Assembly (NCBI GenBank): GCA_012064415.1
Contig: SSNU01000179.1
Location: forward strand, 1 to 64,000
Reading direction: 5' to 3'
Source of the DNA: Gyrodactylus bullatarudis
Taxonomy: Eukaryota > Platyhelminthes > Monogenea > Gyrodactylidea > Gyrodactylidae
DNA: 64,000 nt
The position numbers and the translations under genes are program-made. The notes beneath the pieces are model-generated. The model saw only the letters and a program-made list of their open reading frames with translations, ran no database searches and had not been told where the DNA came from. Shown here piece after piece: positions 11,101-22,798 of the stretch (the stretch's first letter is position 1; every line of letters begins with the position of its first letter).

Positions 11101-12395
11101 CAGCAGTTCCCATTTGTCCTTCACTTCCTTTTGGACCAGCTGGACCTCTTGCACCTCTTGGACCCTCTTCACCTGGTTCCCCAGGAGCTCCTGGTAAACC
11201 TCTAGGTCCAATTTTTCCACTATTTCCTGGATTTCCTTGAAGACCGTCATTACCGATTGGTCCTACTGGTCCAATACTTCCCTTAGGTCCTTGTTCTCCA
11301 GGAGCTCCAGGACTTCCAACACTACCTCTAGCACCTGGTGGGCCAATAGGTCCGGCTCTTCCGGGTTTTCCACTATCACCCTTTGGTCCTAATTGTCCAT
11401 CTCTTCCTGGCATACCCTTTAAAATATTATTAAGAGAAAATTTGCACAAAAAATCACATATTCCTTACAGATGGACCAGGTTCTCCTTGAAGACCATTTT
11501 TACCATCATTACCAGGCAATCCAGGATCTCCCATTGGACCTTCGGGACCTGGTAAACCAGGTTCACCTTTTGAACCCTGTGGGCCAGGTTCTCCAGCACT
11601 ACCAGGCATACCGTCTGGACCAACTTTACCTCTATTTCCTCTTCTTCCATCAACACCTTGAGGACCTTCTGGACCGGGAGCACCCATAGCACCAGGATTT
11701 CCTACCACACCACGCGGACCACGTCTACCTGGGTCACCCATTTGACCAGGTTCTCCAGAGAAACCCTAATTTAAAAAACAAGTTTTAAATTTTAATTAAC
11801 GAAGATTAATAACTAAAACATACAGATGGACCAGGTTTACCAATATCGCCAGCACTTCCTCTAGATCCCTTAGGACCAGTAGGACCTTTAGGACCAGGAC
11901 CACCGGGAGGTCCGTCGGGACCTTTGAGTCCAGGCTCACCTGGTTCACCATTTGGGCCACTATCACCATCATTACCGGGAATTCCATCACTTCCTGGATC
12001 GCCTGGAAGGCCAGTTGGTCCTTTTGGTCCAGGATTTCCTGGTGCACCTTGAGGGCCTTTTTCACCTTGTGGTCCAGTAGCTCCATCTTCACCAGGTTTT
12101 CCTGGTGAACCTCTTTCACCTGGTCTTCCTAGTGGTCCAGGTAAGTATGTTTGCTGTGGAATTTCATCAGGGCTACTCTTGAATAAAATTCGTATTTAGT
12201 TTAAAATTTGATTTAAAATAGAAAAAAATACTCACGGATTGTCTTTTGACTCTTCTCAGTGGCTCAGCTAAATTTGATAAGAGACCAAGTTCGATAAGTT
12301 TCAATAGTCATCTAATATAAACACTCACCGTTGATAAAGTTTGTTAGGAAAATTATTCCAATAAATATGAATAAGTAGAGATTTTTGGCAATCAT
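8167..12395 (-). CDS. Fibrillar collagen alpha chain, collagen A (minus strand)
   Basis: Eight exons (12329-12395, 12236-12267, 11824-12177, 11469-11765, 10805-11416, 10330-10743, 9584-10279, 8167-9528) close in frame to 1277 aa. Exon 1 encodes a signal peptide ([17 protein letters not shown]) and exon 2 a dibasic stretch RRVKRQS that could be a furin site. The Gly-X-Y helix starts almost at once, so there is no VWC or other N-propeptide domain. After about 198 triplets the helix is broken by about 10 residues ([10 protein letters not shown]), then resumes for about 138 triplets with one Gly replaced by Arg (GLKREPGPI, codon 8968-8970). The end is a fibrillar C-propeptide ([28 protein letters not shown], final PVCFS) with six cysteines. 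Fibrillar chains trimerise through this domain in the ER and form extracellular fibrils. Confidence 0.93.
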
Positions 12396-13019
12396 CTTGA
12401 ATTATCAAGATTATGATTAGGCCGAATTATTCAGAGAATCTGTTAACTGTGCAACTGATTCTGAAAACTCAGCTCCAAATAAGATATCTTCCGATCAGCC
12501 GGACCAGTTCGTGTGGAGAAAACTGGCTTGAATATTCCAGCTAAATAATATCTGAAATGAATTTTGTTCGTGAAATATCTTTCCAGTCAGTTACTTCGTT
12601 CACCATTTGCACATACAACAATGATATACGTACGCACAATCTTACACAAAGCCTTCTTAGGAATCATTGTCAATGGAGAACCAATTGCTTTAAAGAGTAG
12701 AAGAATCTTTGGAAAACAAAGATCTGGATCTATTTCATGATTACCAATGCATGGGTAGATGTGTAAAGGTGCATTTGAATAGAGCTAGAGGGGAGAGATA
12801 ACAATGAAAACATTGTCTTGTGTATATGCACAGATTGGTATATGTGTGTAGAAGAACACACAGAAACAACCAATAAGATTTATTCTTTTTATTTTCATTT
12901 TAAACTATTCTTGTCTACAATGATATTAGGAAGAGTCTTTAAACTAAATACAATCTAATCTCAATTCTGAACCAAAGCGAACTTAACTTAATTTTGAGTT
13001 ACGTTCGTTGGTCACCGAG
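12396..13019. promoter_or_regulatory. Intergenic region between head-to-head collagens
   Basis: 624 bp separate the two collagen start codons. The region contains no ORF of note. Both promoters and 5' UTRs must lie here unless distal non-coding exons exist. Sharing of elements is inferred by analogy with vertebrate COL4A1/COL4A2, not shown by the sequence. Confidence 0.5.
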
Positions 13020-16000
13020 ATGAGATCTATCATAATGGGTCAAAAGATCATGATCGGTATAATTTTTATCATATTAACTCTTATTTCTGGAGTAATCAAT
13101 GCTCAAAGTATGTTCAAAAGACTAAATTATGTTGAAAATCACTCATATTATTCTAAAGAAACGTGTGAATTGGATGATGGAAGAATAATATCCGATGGGG
13201 AGTTTATCAATCTTTCAAATAAACCATGTTCAACATGTCAGTGCATTGATGGGGAGATTAAATGTAAAGCTCAAGAATGTCCAACGTTAGACTGTGGAGC
13301 TGATGAAGATCAAATTATGGGACAAGGAGCCTGTTGTTCTACTTGTGTCAGTGAGTTCAATTTAATTAATTTTGAAACTTTATTTAATTTGACGAATTTC
13401 AGAAAGAGACAGAGCTGTGAGTTTGAGTTAATTTTATTTGATACATTTAACAATTTATGTGAATAAATAAAAACCTCAGAGCATAGACGAGCCTTTCCCA
13501 ACACCAAGGACGTATACAGAACAACCAGCTATGCAAGCAAACGCAGGTTTTGATGATATTACAACAAAACGTCCACATTTACCACCAAGACCTAAGAAGC
13601 CTACTGGTGAAGTAGATGCTCAAGGACCAAAAGGCCCTCCAGGTAGAAAAGGAATAACAGGCCCATCTGGTACACCTGGTCAAGATGGAACTAATGGTAT
13701 ACCGGGAGCTCCAGGTGACGTTGGAGATGTGAGTTGCGAAAAAAACAAAAACTGGAATAGAATAAATTCAATTGGCAATTTATTTGATTAGCCTTCACCA
13801 GAATTGGAAGGTTACTTGAAGAAAACAAGAAAGTTTGTCAAAGGTCCAGATGGTAAAGAAGAACAGGCGTACGAGGAAATTAAACTAACAATGGTTAGTC
13901 CAAGTTTGATGAAAAATAATTTATCTGATAAAATCTGATATATTTTACTTATAGGGACCTGTTGGAGAACCCGGTCCTATCGGTTATTCTGGATTAATGG
14001 GTGTACAAGGTGCAATGGGCCCACCCGGTCCTCGTGGAGAACCTGGTATTCCAGGTCCGAATGGGGCTAGAGGTCCGTTGGGAAATATCGGAGAAGATGG
14101 ACCCCAAGGAGTTGAAGGAGAACCAGGGTAAATCCGATTTCAAGATTCGAATAATCATGAAATAAGATCAATAATTTCTCACTTGAGTTTTGAAATATAT
14201 TTTTAAAATGATTAGGCACTTTGAAGAAAATAATTTCTTAGAAAACTCTTAGATAGATTCAATTATTTTCTAGCAAAAAAGGTCCAGTTGGTCCAATTGG
14301 TTCTACTGGATTTATGGGAGAGCCAGGCGTTAAAGGACCTATGGGAGCAAGAGGTCAAACAGGAGAACCTGGAGAAAATGGATTGAAAGGTTCAATTGGG
14401 GATTATGGATTGAAAGGTGTTGCTGGTCCTATGGGCTTGAAAGGTAATGTTGGTGTCAGAGGGCAAAGAGGAGAAGTCGGAAGACGTGGTTTAATTGGAA
14501 GTCAAGGACCTCAAGGATTAGCTGGTACTGATGGTCCACCAGGTGGACCAGGAGACCAAGGAGATGTTGGTCCACAAGGTCCTCAAGGCTTAGTCGGCCC
14601 AGAAGGTCCCAAAGGTGCCCCCGGACCACCTGGACCAAAAGGTGAACTAGGTTTCCAAGGTCCCCGAGGAGGAAGAGGTCGTCCTGGACCCCCTGGACCT
14701 ACTGGTAAAATGGGATCAAGAGGTCCTCAAGGAAATGTAGGTAACAAAGGAGAATTAGGCGATAGAGGAAAAACAGGAGAATCTGGACCATCAGGTATGA
14801 GAGGTTTCCCTGGAGAACAAGGAGAAACCGGTCCTGATGGTATCAAAGGACCAGAAGGAACTACTGGATTACAAGGCTCTCAAGGTCTCCCTGGCATTGA
14901 GGGTAGTAAAGGACGAAGAGGAGGCCAAGGTAAACAAGGAAATGTCGGAGATATCGGACGACAAGGCTTAAGAGGAGCTCCCGGTATAATGGGATCACCT
15001 GGTTACCAAGGTAGTGTTGGTCTCCCTGGTGCAAGAGGCCTTCCTGGACCTCAGGGACCTCCTGGTGAAATTGGCTCTCAAGGAGATTCAGGCAGCATGG
15101 GTCCTCCAGGTCCTAAAGGTGCAATTGGTGATTTGGGTCCAAGTGGTCCAAGAGGAGTTGCCGGCTCAAGAGTAAGATTAGCAAATCTTAAATATCAGGA
15201 GACATTTTTAATGAAAAGATTTAACAGGGACCTAGAGGCAAAAGAGGTCAAAGTGGAGCTACTGGTGAAGCAGGTCAAAAGGGTCCGATAGGATCGATTG
15301 GTCGTCCTGGAAACGTTGGTTCGAGTGGTTTACCAGGTCCACAAGGTCCTCAAGGACCTCAAGGAATGAGGGGCTTGGCCGGTCCTACAGGTAAAACAGG
15401 AGAAGCAGGCTCTGTCGGTCCTAGAGGTCAAAGAGGTGATAGAGGACCAAGAGGTGAGCCTGGATCACCCGGTCCGTTCGGCCCCGCTGGTGAAAAAGGT
15501 GCTAGAGGTGCCCCAGGTAAAAGAGGAGCTATTGGACCTGAGGGACGCGTTGGTGCAGAAGGTCCACCTGGACCACCAGGAAAAGATGGAGATCCTGGTC
15601 CAGCCGGTGATCATGGAAGAGTTGGTCCTAGAGGTCCATTAGGAGAAAGAGGACCTCCTGGTGTTATGGGAAAACAAGGTGTTCAAGGCCCACCTGGACC
15701 AAAAGGATCAGATGGTCCTCCAGGTCCATACGGCCCTAAGGGTGATCGTGGAGAAAAAGGTAACACTGGACCAAATGGTGTTATGGGTGAACAAGGACCA
15801 CCTGGAAACATTGGACCTAGAGGAAATCGAGGATCTAAAGGTGATACTGGCGAGCCTGGACCTCGAGGTGCTCCAGGTCCCCAAGGTCCACCTGGCGTGA
15901 GAGGTGAAAACGGAGCAATTGGCCCAGCTGGTGAGATGGGTCCTGTGGGAAATAAAGGTATACCTGGAGATCCTGGCAAGCAAGGAGATCAAGGTCAACC

Positions 16001-18441
16001 TGGTGATCCTGGTCTTCAAGGTCTAATCGGAGATATTGGTCAACCCGGTGATCCTGGTCCACCAGGTCCTATTGGTCTAAAGGGCGTGAAAGGTGAAGTA
16101 GGACCAAGAGGAAGTAGAGGCGATCCTGGAAATCCTGGTCCTAAAGGTGCTGATGGTCCAGCAGGTATTAAAGGAGCAAGTGGTCTACCTGGTAGACAAG
16201 GTGATCGAGGTATGCCTGGTGAACAAGGAGACATTGGTCCAGCAGGTAAACCAGGTCAACAAGGTATATCTGGCTCACCTGGAGAACGAGGATCAAAAGG
16301 TCCAAGAGGATCAGAAGGTGCAATGGGAAACAAAGGTGACCCTGGTGAAGAAGGTCCACTTGGTCCAATGGGAACTGATGGTCCCGCAGGACCTGATGGA
16401 TCAGCCGGAGAAAAAGGTAATAGAGGAGAACCCGGCAAAGCTGTAAGTCTATTATTTAAAATTTATTTATCAACCTAATTCTTTGTTTTAGTTTATCTAA
16501 TTTATTTCTGTTGATTTTTGACAAAAGATTAATATTTTAGGGAAATCCTGGATCAGCTGGACCTACAGGGGATGACGGACCACAAGGTCCTCCTGGTCCA
16601 ATAGGTCCTCCCGGTATCCCAGGTGTTAATGGCGTTGCAGGTGCCATGGGTCAGAAAGGTCCTTCAGGTTTAACTGGACGTCCAGGATTGCCAGGACCGA
16701 CTGGCAAAACTGGAGAAGTTGGCGAACTTGGACCAAGAGGTGAACAAGGTCCAGATGGTCCAGAAGGAGATCAAGGTCCTCCAGGTCCGGTAGGAAAACC
16801 AGGCTCCAGAGGAATTCCTGGAGAAGCTGGCCAAGTTGGCCAACCAGGACAGAGAGGCTTACCAGGAAATAGAGGAAAGACAGGTCCTATGGGTCCAGAT
16901 GGACCTCCAGGCCCTAAAGGCAAACAGGGATCGCAAGGTTTTGCTGGTCAGAGAGGACTTCCAGGAAGTCCGGGATCAATTGGTAAAGATGGAGTTAAAG
17001 GTATTACAGGAGATCCTGGTCCCCCTGGCAGTATAGGACCTACTGGAAATATGGGTTTAATAGGTACTCCAGGTGCTGCTGGAGTTGCTGGTATCGGTGG
17101 TCCACCAGGCTCTAAGGGTCCAAGAGGAATGAGAGTAATTTTAGCTGCTATTACGAATTAATAAATTGTGACCCCTTTGATTTTTTAGGGAAAAGATGGA
17201 ATTAAAGGTGAACGTGGAAGCAAGGGACCATTGGGTCCTGATGGTCCACTCGGACCACAAGTAAATATTTAATAAATGGATAGTTAAATTGAAAATTTAA
17301 TTCGACTCCTTTTCAGGGTCTGCCTGGTCCACAAGGTCCTCCTGGAGACTCGGGTCCTATCGGAAACCAAGGTGAAACAGGACCAAAGGGTATGCCTGGC
17401 CCCCCTGGTGAATTGGATTCAACTCATTCAGATTTCTTTGTCCGACAAGTGAGTTATACAATTAAAATCAAGCACATTAGTTATCAGTGTTTTTGTCAAA
17501 ATATCTCTACTCTAATATTTATTCCATTTAGAATGATGATTCAAGTTTGATGCGATTCAGAAGAAGTGCTGACATGCAAAATGATGCACCAAGCCAAAAA
17601 AAAAATGTATTCCAAATTCTCAGACAAATTGAAGATATGGTTAACGGTCTTGAAAGTGGCAAGGGAACTAGTGAACAGCCTGCAAGATCATGTGCTGATC
17701 TAGCTCAAGACTATCCAGAAAAATCCGACGGTGTCTACTATATAGATCCAAATGGTGGTCACTGGAGAGATTCTATTTCTGCTTTCTGCCAAATTGATAC
17801 TAAGGAAACTTGCATTAATCCCAGCAAAGCAGAATACTCTAACTCGAATATTGGTCATAGATCAGAACCATTTTTGTTCTCCAATATGAATGAAGAGATA
17901 AGCTATAAAATTCAGCAAGACCAGCTAGTTTCATTGCAATTCTCAAGTGAATCTGCTCTTCAAACTGTGACAGTATCATGCAAATCCATGGAGAATCTTC
18001 CCATACTTATTGGAAACAACTATGAAAGAATCCACATTAACGCTTCTGAAACAGAAACATATAGAATTGAAATTGAAGAAGAAGCTTGCCAGGTTAGTTA
18101 AACTTGACTATTGAAGAAAATTGATTTTATTTCATAATGTATTAGAAAAAGTGAAAAATTTTCTTTTCCTTCAACAGACTGCAGGATATATTGTCATCAA
18201 GATTAAAGCTCATGAGACTAGCCGACTACCAATCAGAGATATACTCGTTCCAGCTGATCAATCAAGCCTTCTTTTCAAGACAAGCCAAGTCTGCTTTGGA
18301 CGTGTTGGAGAGATCGATCGATCAAACATGAAAAGGAATGAGACTGATATCAACATGTCTATCTTAGAGCCAACATTTATGAGTGAAGAACAAAAAGATG
18401 AAGAGTTCATGTTCCAATTTTTAGATTCATTATCAGTTTGA
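13020..18441 (+). CDS. Fibrillar collagen alpha chain with VWC domain, collagen B
   Basis: Twelve exons (13020-13350, 13403-13416, 13480-13728, 13792-13893, 13955-14127, 14274-15171, 15228-16442, 16541-17134, 17189-17260, 17317-17448, 17532-18092, 18178-18441) close in frame to 1534 aa; exon 2 is only 14 nt. Order: signal peptide; one von Willebrand factor C domain with ten cysteines (ETCELDDG ... CSTCQC ... ACCSTC); short minor helix; a non-helical spacer (exon 4); a major helix of 338-339 Gly-X-Y triplets; telopeptide; and a COLFI C-propeptide ([27 protein letters not shown]). This is the classic fibrillar procollagen architecture. The protein continues 47 residues past the usual terminal VCF, with two N-glycosylation sequons (NET, NMS). 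ATG 13020 is the first in frame; ATG 13035 is an alternative. Confidence 0.95.
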
Positions 18442-20098
18442 AGGACTCTTAATGATAATTCTGGAAAAAATCAAAATTTTAATCTTTGAAGATAAAATAA
18501 AAAATCAAAGTCAATTTCAAATTAATTCTATTAAAAAAACTCAAATAAGAGAGAATGAGAGACAAGATACAGACAATCCCTTTTTCATGAAAAAATTCCC
18601 ACAACCCCTTGCTATGATTTGTGCGTGTTAACTGCATATTTCAAGGTTGTATGTGATTCCTCATAAGATTAACCTTTCAATTATATCACTAGCCCATCAT
18701 ATAAATCAAGAAAAATCTCTGGAATTTTTCGTGCGTAAATTATCCGATGCTCTACAATTTCAACAAGTCGACAAAGGTGTTACATATCCCATTTTGATAA
18801 TGAAAAATATTTTGATTTTCATCTTGAGAGTACTGTGGAATGAAATTTTCTCTTGAATAACTAAGAATACCCATCTGTAATAAATAGTAAATTTTATATT
18901 TATTAATATATTATTGAAGGAAATTTAACCAAAATAACTGTAATTTTATTGTATTTTTATGTGGAGATTTGAAGAAAGAAAATTTGGCTGAATTATTTGT
19001 GAATATATTCAATGTTTATTGGCTAATCTTACATTTTCATTTGTAATTTATAAGAGTCTTCAAGAAATTCTTCATGATTAGATTCTTAGTATAATATATA
19101 GTTACCAATGCAGTAAATAACGTGTTAAGCAGACTGACTCATAAGTATTGTATATAACGTACCTATGTATATACGCACGGGTAATAGGCGTAAAATGTTG
19201 AATTAATTGTTGATGAATATATATTGTTGAATATATTGATTGTTGTACTGATATCATGTATCATGTATAATGGTTAGATGTAGTAGTAGTAGATTTTGAA
19301 TCAATTCTTACCCTCACCACACATTAAATGATTTATGTTCAACAGAATTTTGCACACAACATACTTGTGTATTTCTATTGTTGAATTATTAAAAATGTTT
19401 ATGACAAAGAAAGAATAAAGATTTATGATTGTGTTGAGAAAATCAATGAAAAAACACTTAGTAAAGATTCTAAGGAAAGTTATTTATATTTTTTAAGAAG
19501 ACAGGAATATTTTCTGTCAAAAATCAATGTTCGTATAAGCAACAGACACTTTTCATATGAATTTTAAAAATTTGTATCCAGCAGACTTGAGATTTTTAAC
19601 GTGAGACTCTTTCTACATTTCACATCTGTTAAAGTTTCGAAAAATAATTATCATTGAAAAGAGATTTGTAGAGAGATAAAGAAAAGATTTAGTTTTATAA
19701 AAATTTATATTTTGAATAATATTTAGGACTACACTGTAATTCAACTACAGCAAAACCTGTACAAACTATAGAATATCATAAATGTTTGGAGTAAACATCC
19801 AGAATTGTACAGCAAATGAAATTCTTTAACTTGAATGAAATAGAAAAATAGAACACAGGAATTTTTGAAGATTGTTTTCTTCTTTTTTTGAACCTATAAA
19901 AAACATCATGTTATATATATTAATTTGACTCCGTATACAGATCACACAGTATTCAGGTTTAAGAGAATTTAATGTTTATTTTTCTTGAAGAAAGACAATT
20001 TTTGAATTTATTCAAATAGTCTAGATATCCGACGTCTGGAATTTCAATTATTTAATAATCAAATTTAAAATGGCGCTTTATCACAGCATATCGAGTTT
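18442..20098. other. 3' UTR of collagen B and intergenic spacer
   Basis: No coding signal is seen. AATAAA-type sites near 18495 and 18880 could end the collagen B transcript. The right end lies downstream of the RS/poly-Q gene, whose 3' UTR probably ends in this stretch. A short TAG-triplet run lies near 19281. Confidence 0.45.
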
Positions 20099-22766
20099 TC
20101 AAACACAAGCAGAGTTTTCATTATCAATAACATTTTCCTGAGTATTCGCATTCTCCCCAATTTTTGACAATTGGGAGCTATCTTCAACCAAGGTTGAGCA
20201 TGGGTTCATAAGAATATCTTTGCCATTGATGTCGATGCAATTGGTGGTTTCATTTGAGTTTGAATTGGTGGAAGGGGGTTGTTTTTCAACAGCTTCCATT
20301 TTAACAGAGTTGCTGATAAAATTAGAATGAAATTTTAAAAGAAAATGAAATTCCTCAAATAAGCTTACATGCCTATACTTTTGTTTAAATTCCTGGAATC
20401 GTCTAAATTGATATTATGCTCATCCGAATGATCAGATTTTGCATCAGTGGCAGGTTGATCAGTTTTCTCGGATTCCAAGGTACTTGTTGCTGTAATAGGA
20501 TTTGTTGTTGAGGAGATAAGAATTGAACTATCTATTGATTCATTATTCTGATTATCTGGAATAACTGTTTCATTTATCTCTTGAGTCAATCTTTTTATCT
20601 GAAGGTCTTTGGCACTTTGAGTGAGTTGGGCCTGAGACGATATCGTATGATTTTGAGCAATAGCCTGGGGGTTGACTACTGGTAGTATAGAGGTATTTAG
20701 GCTGTTATTCGATAACATTTGATTCTGTTGCTGTTGTTGGAGTTGAAGTTGAGCAATAATTTTCTGCTGTTGCTGTGAAGCTGATATAGCATTACCATTT
20801 TGACTCTCGATTAAATTTGCAAGATTCTAAAATTCAAAAAATATTTTTTTTCAAAGTTCTAATGAGAAAACTTTGGCTATAATCTATTTTATGAAATAAA
20901 AGAACTAACCGCCTGCTTCTGTAAGGCTAGTACCAGCGATTCTCTTTGGAATTGATTTTGGTGTATAATGATGAGGGCTTTTAGTTTATTCTGTAGTAGA
21001 GCGTATTGTTGCTGCTGTAGTATACTCAATGGAATTCCAGCTTGATTTTGTTGTTGGAAGGCAGCTAACTGTTGAGTCATTAAGGCAATCATCTGTTGCT
21101 GTTGCTGTTGTTGAGAGGGAAAGGTTTGGTTCACTGGAGCTTGAACCACACCAGAGGCAGAAGAAATGGGCACAGCCTAGAATTTATTTTAGATAAATAA
21201 AGTAATATGATTAGATAATCGTAATAATTTACAGTTTTTTGTTTATCGATTTTCGCTGGATTCGCTTGATTCTGTAGTTGCATCAGGTTCTGGCGTAGGA
21301 GCAATTCATTAGTTGAGACAGCCTGTTGTGGCTGTTGTTGAATTTGTTGATGTAGCTGATTTTGCTAAAAAATTTAGTACATAAATTAAGAACTAGATGC
21401 GTTTTTAAGTTAACTAACCAAACTAACAACATTTTGAGGTGATTTTGATGTTGGTAAAATCCCAGTAGCAACTTGTTGCTGTTTCTGTTGTTGATTTATC
21501 AAGTTTGCCATCATAATTTGTTGAGCTGCTACCGCTGCTTGTGATACACTCATATTTGTTTGAGGCAAAGATGAAGCTATTGGCTGACTAGTCGATGCAT
21601 TTTGTTGTTGAACAGATGATAGAAGGGCAGCTGCATTTCGTAATTGCTCTTGATTCAGAGCTTGACTATGAACAGCTTGTTGTTTCGCCTGTTGTTGTTG
21701 TTGAAGACTGGCCAAGAGAGCTTGTTGTTGCTGTTGTTTTTGAATTAACAGAGCTAATTTTTGATAGAAAATTTCAATTAGAAAAAGAAAATTTTATTAG
21801 AATATTTTCAAATTTTTGTTAACATGATAGTAGCGAGATAATAGCAACTTTAACAAAGAGGAGATAAAAATCATGAAATTTTTTGATTTTTAAATACGCA
21901 AATAAATAGATAAAAAGACAATGCAGATTTAAGCTTCCCTCTTTCTCTCACCTAATGATTGTTTAAGACTGTATTAGAGATTTCTTCTTGTTAATCAAAA
22001 TATGAGGAAATGTAATTTAAAATTTTTATGCAAATTCAATTCTCTCGAATTCAAATTAAAACTCTCACAAGTTACTTTTTTGTATAGATGAGAATTTTGT
22101 TGGGTTTTTTCAGAAATGGCTGAAATTCTTAATAAAACTAAAAATATTTGTGAAATTTTCTGAGTAGAACTTACCAAGAGCTGCTTGGGCTTGCTGTTGC
22201 TGCTGAGTTTGTTGTGCCATTGCGAGAAGGTTGCCTGGATTTTGGAGCAAACTCAAGAGTTGTTGTTGTCTCTGTTGTTGAGCAACAAGAGCAGATATTA
22301 CTTGAGGATCAACACTGCCACCATTTTGATACATTGCTTGTTGAAGTTGTTGTTGGATAATTTGTTGGTTTTGTTGCTGTTGCTGTTGAATTTGAGCAAG
22401 ATATTGAGCCTACGAGGTTTTTTTTGTATATTTGGTAGATGGGGAAGAAAAGAAAAGAGAAATGTTTAGTCAAATAATTTTCAAGTATGAAAGTGGTAAG
22501 AATTGAATTTTAAACTATTATTTTCTTTGGGTGAATAAAATATCGATCAAAAAATAATTTTGAATTGAGTTAAGGCTTTCTTACCCAGAGTAGTTGCAAT
22601 TTTCAAGCTAGAATGAAAGAGAAGGTATTCTAGGTGAGTTCTCTCATGATTTTTCTATTTTTCTCCCCTTTCATCAATATAATTATTATCGATTTCAGAT
22701 GAGATTTAACAAAATATTTACCCAAAAACTAGATTAAATACTATTAATTTGATTTAAAAACACACT

Positions 22767-22798
<32 letters not shown>

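Noticed and set aside
8854..11692. Many ORFs on the opposite strand or in other frames of the collagen exons (Leu/Val/His-rich or Ser/Thr/Trp-rich)
   Set aside because: They are shadows of the Gly-X-Y coding frame; their periodicity follows the 9-nt collagen repeat.
12312..12328. A 17-nt GT-AG segment after the collagen A signal-peptide exon that looked like an ultrashort intron
   Set aside because: Removing it puts a TGA in frame after three codons. The acceptor at 12268 gives an open frame and an RRVKR site, so the intron is 61 nt.
13008..13019. Upstream TTG start for collagen B
   Set aside because: Non-ATG; the ATG at 13020 is in frame and precedes a normal signal peptide.
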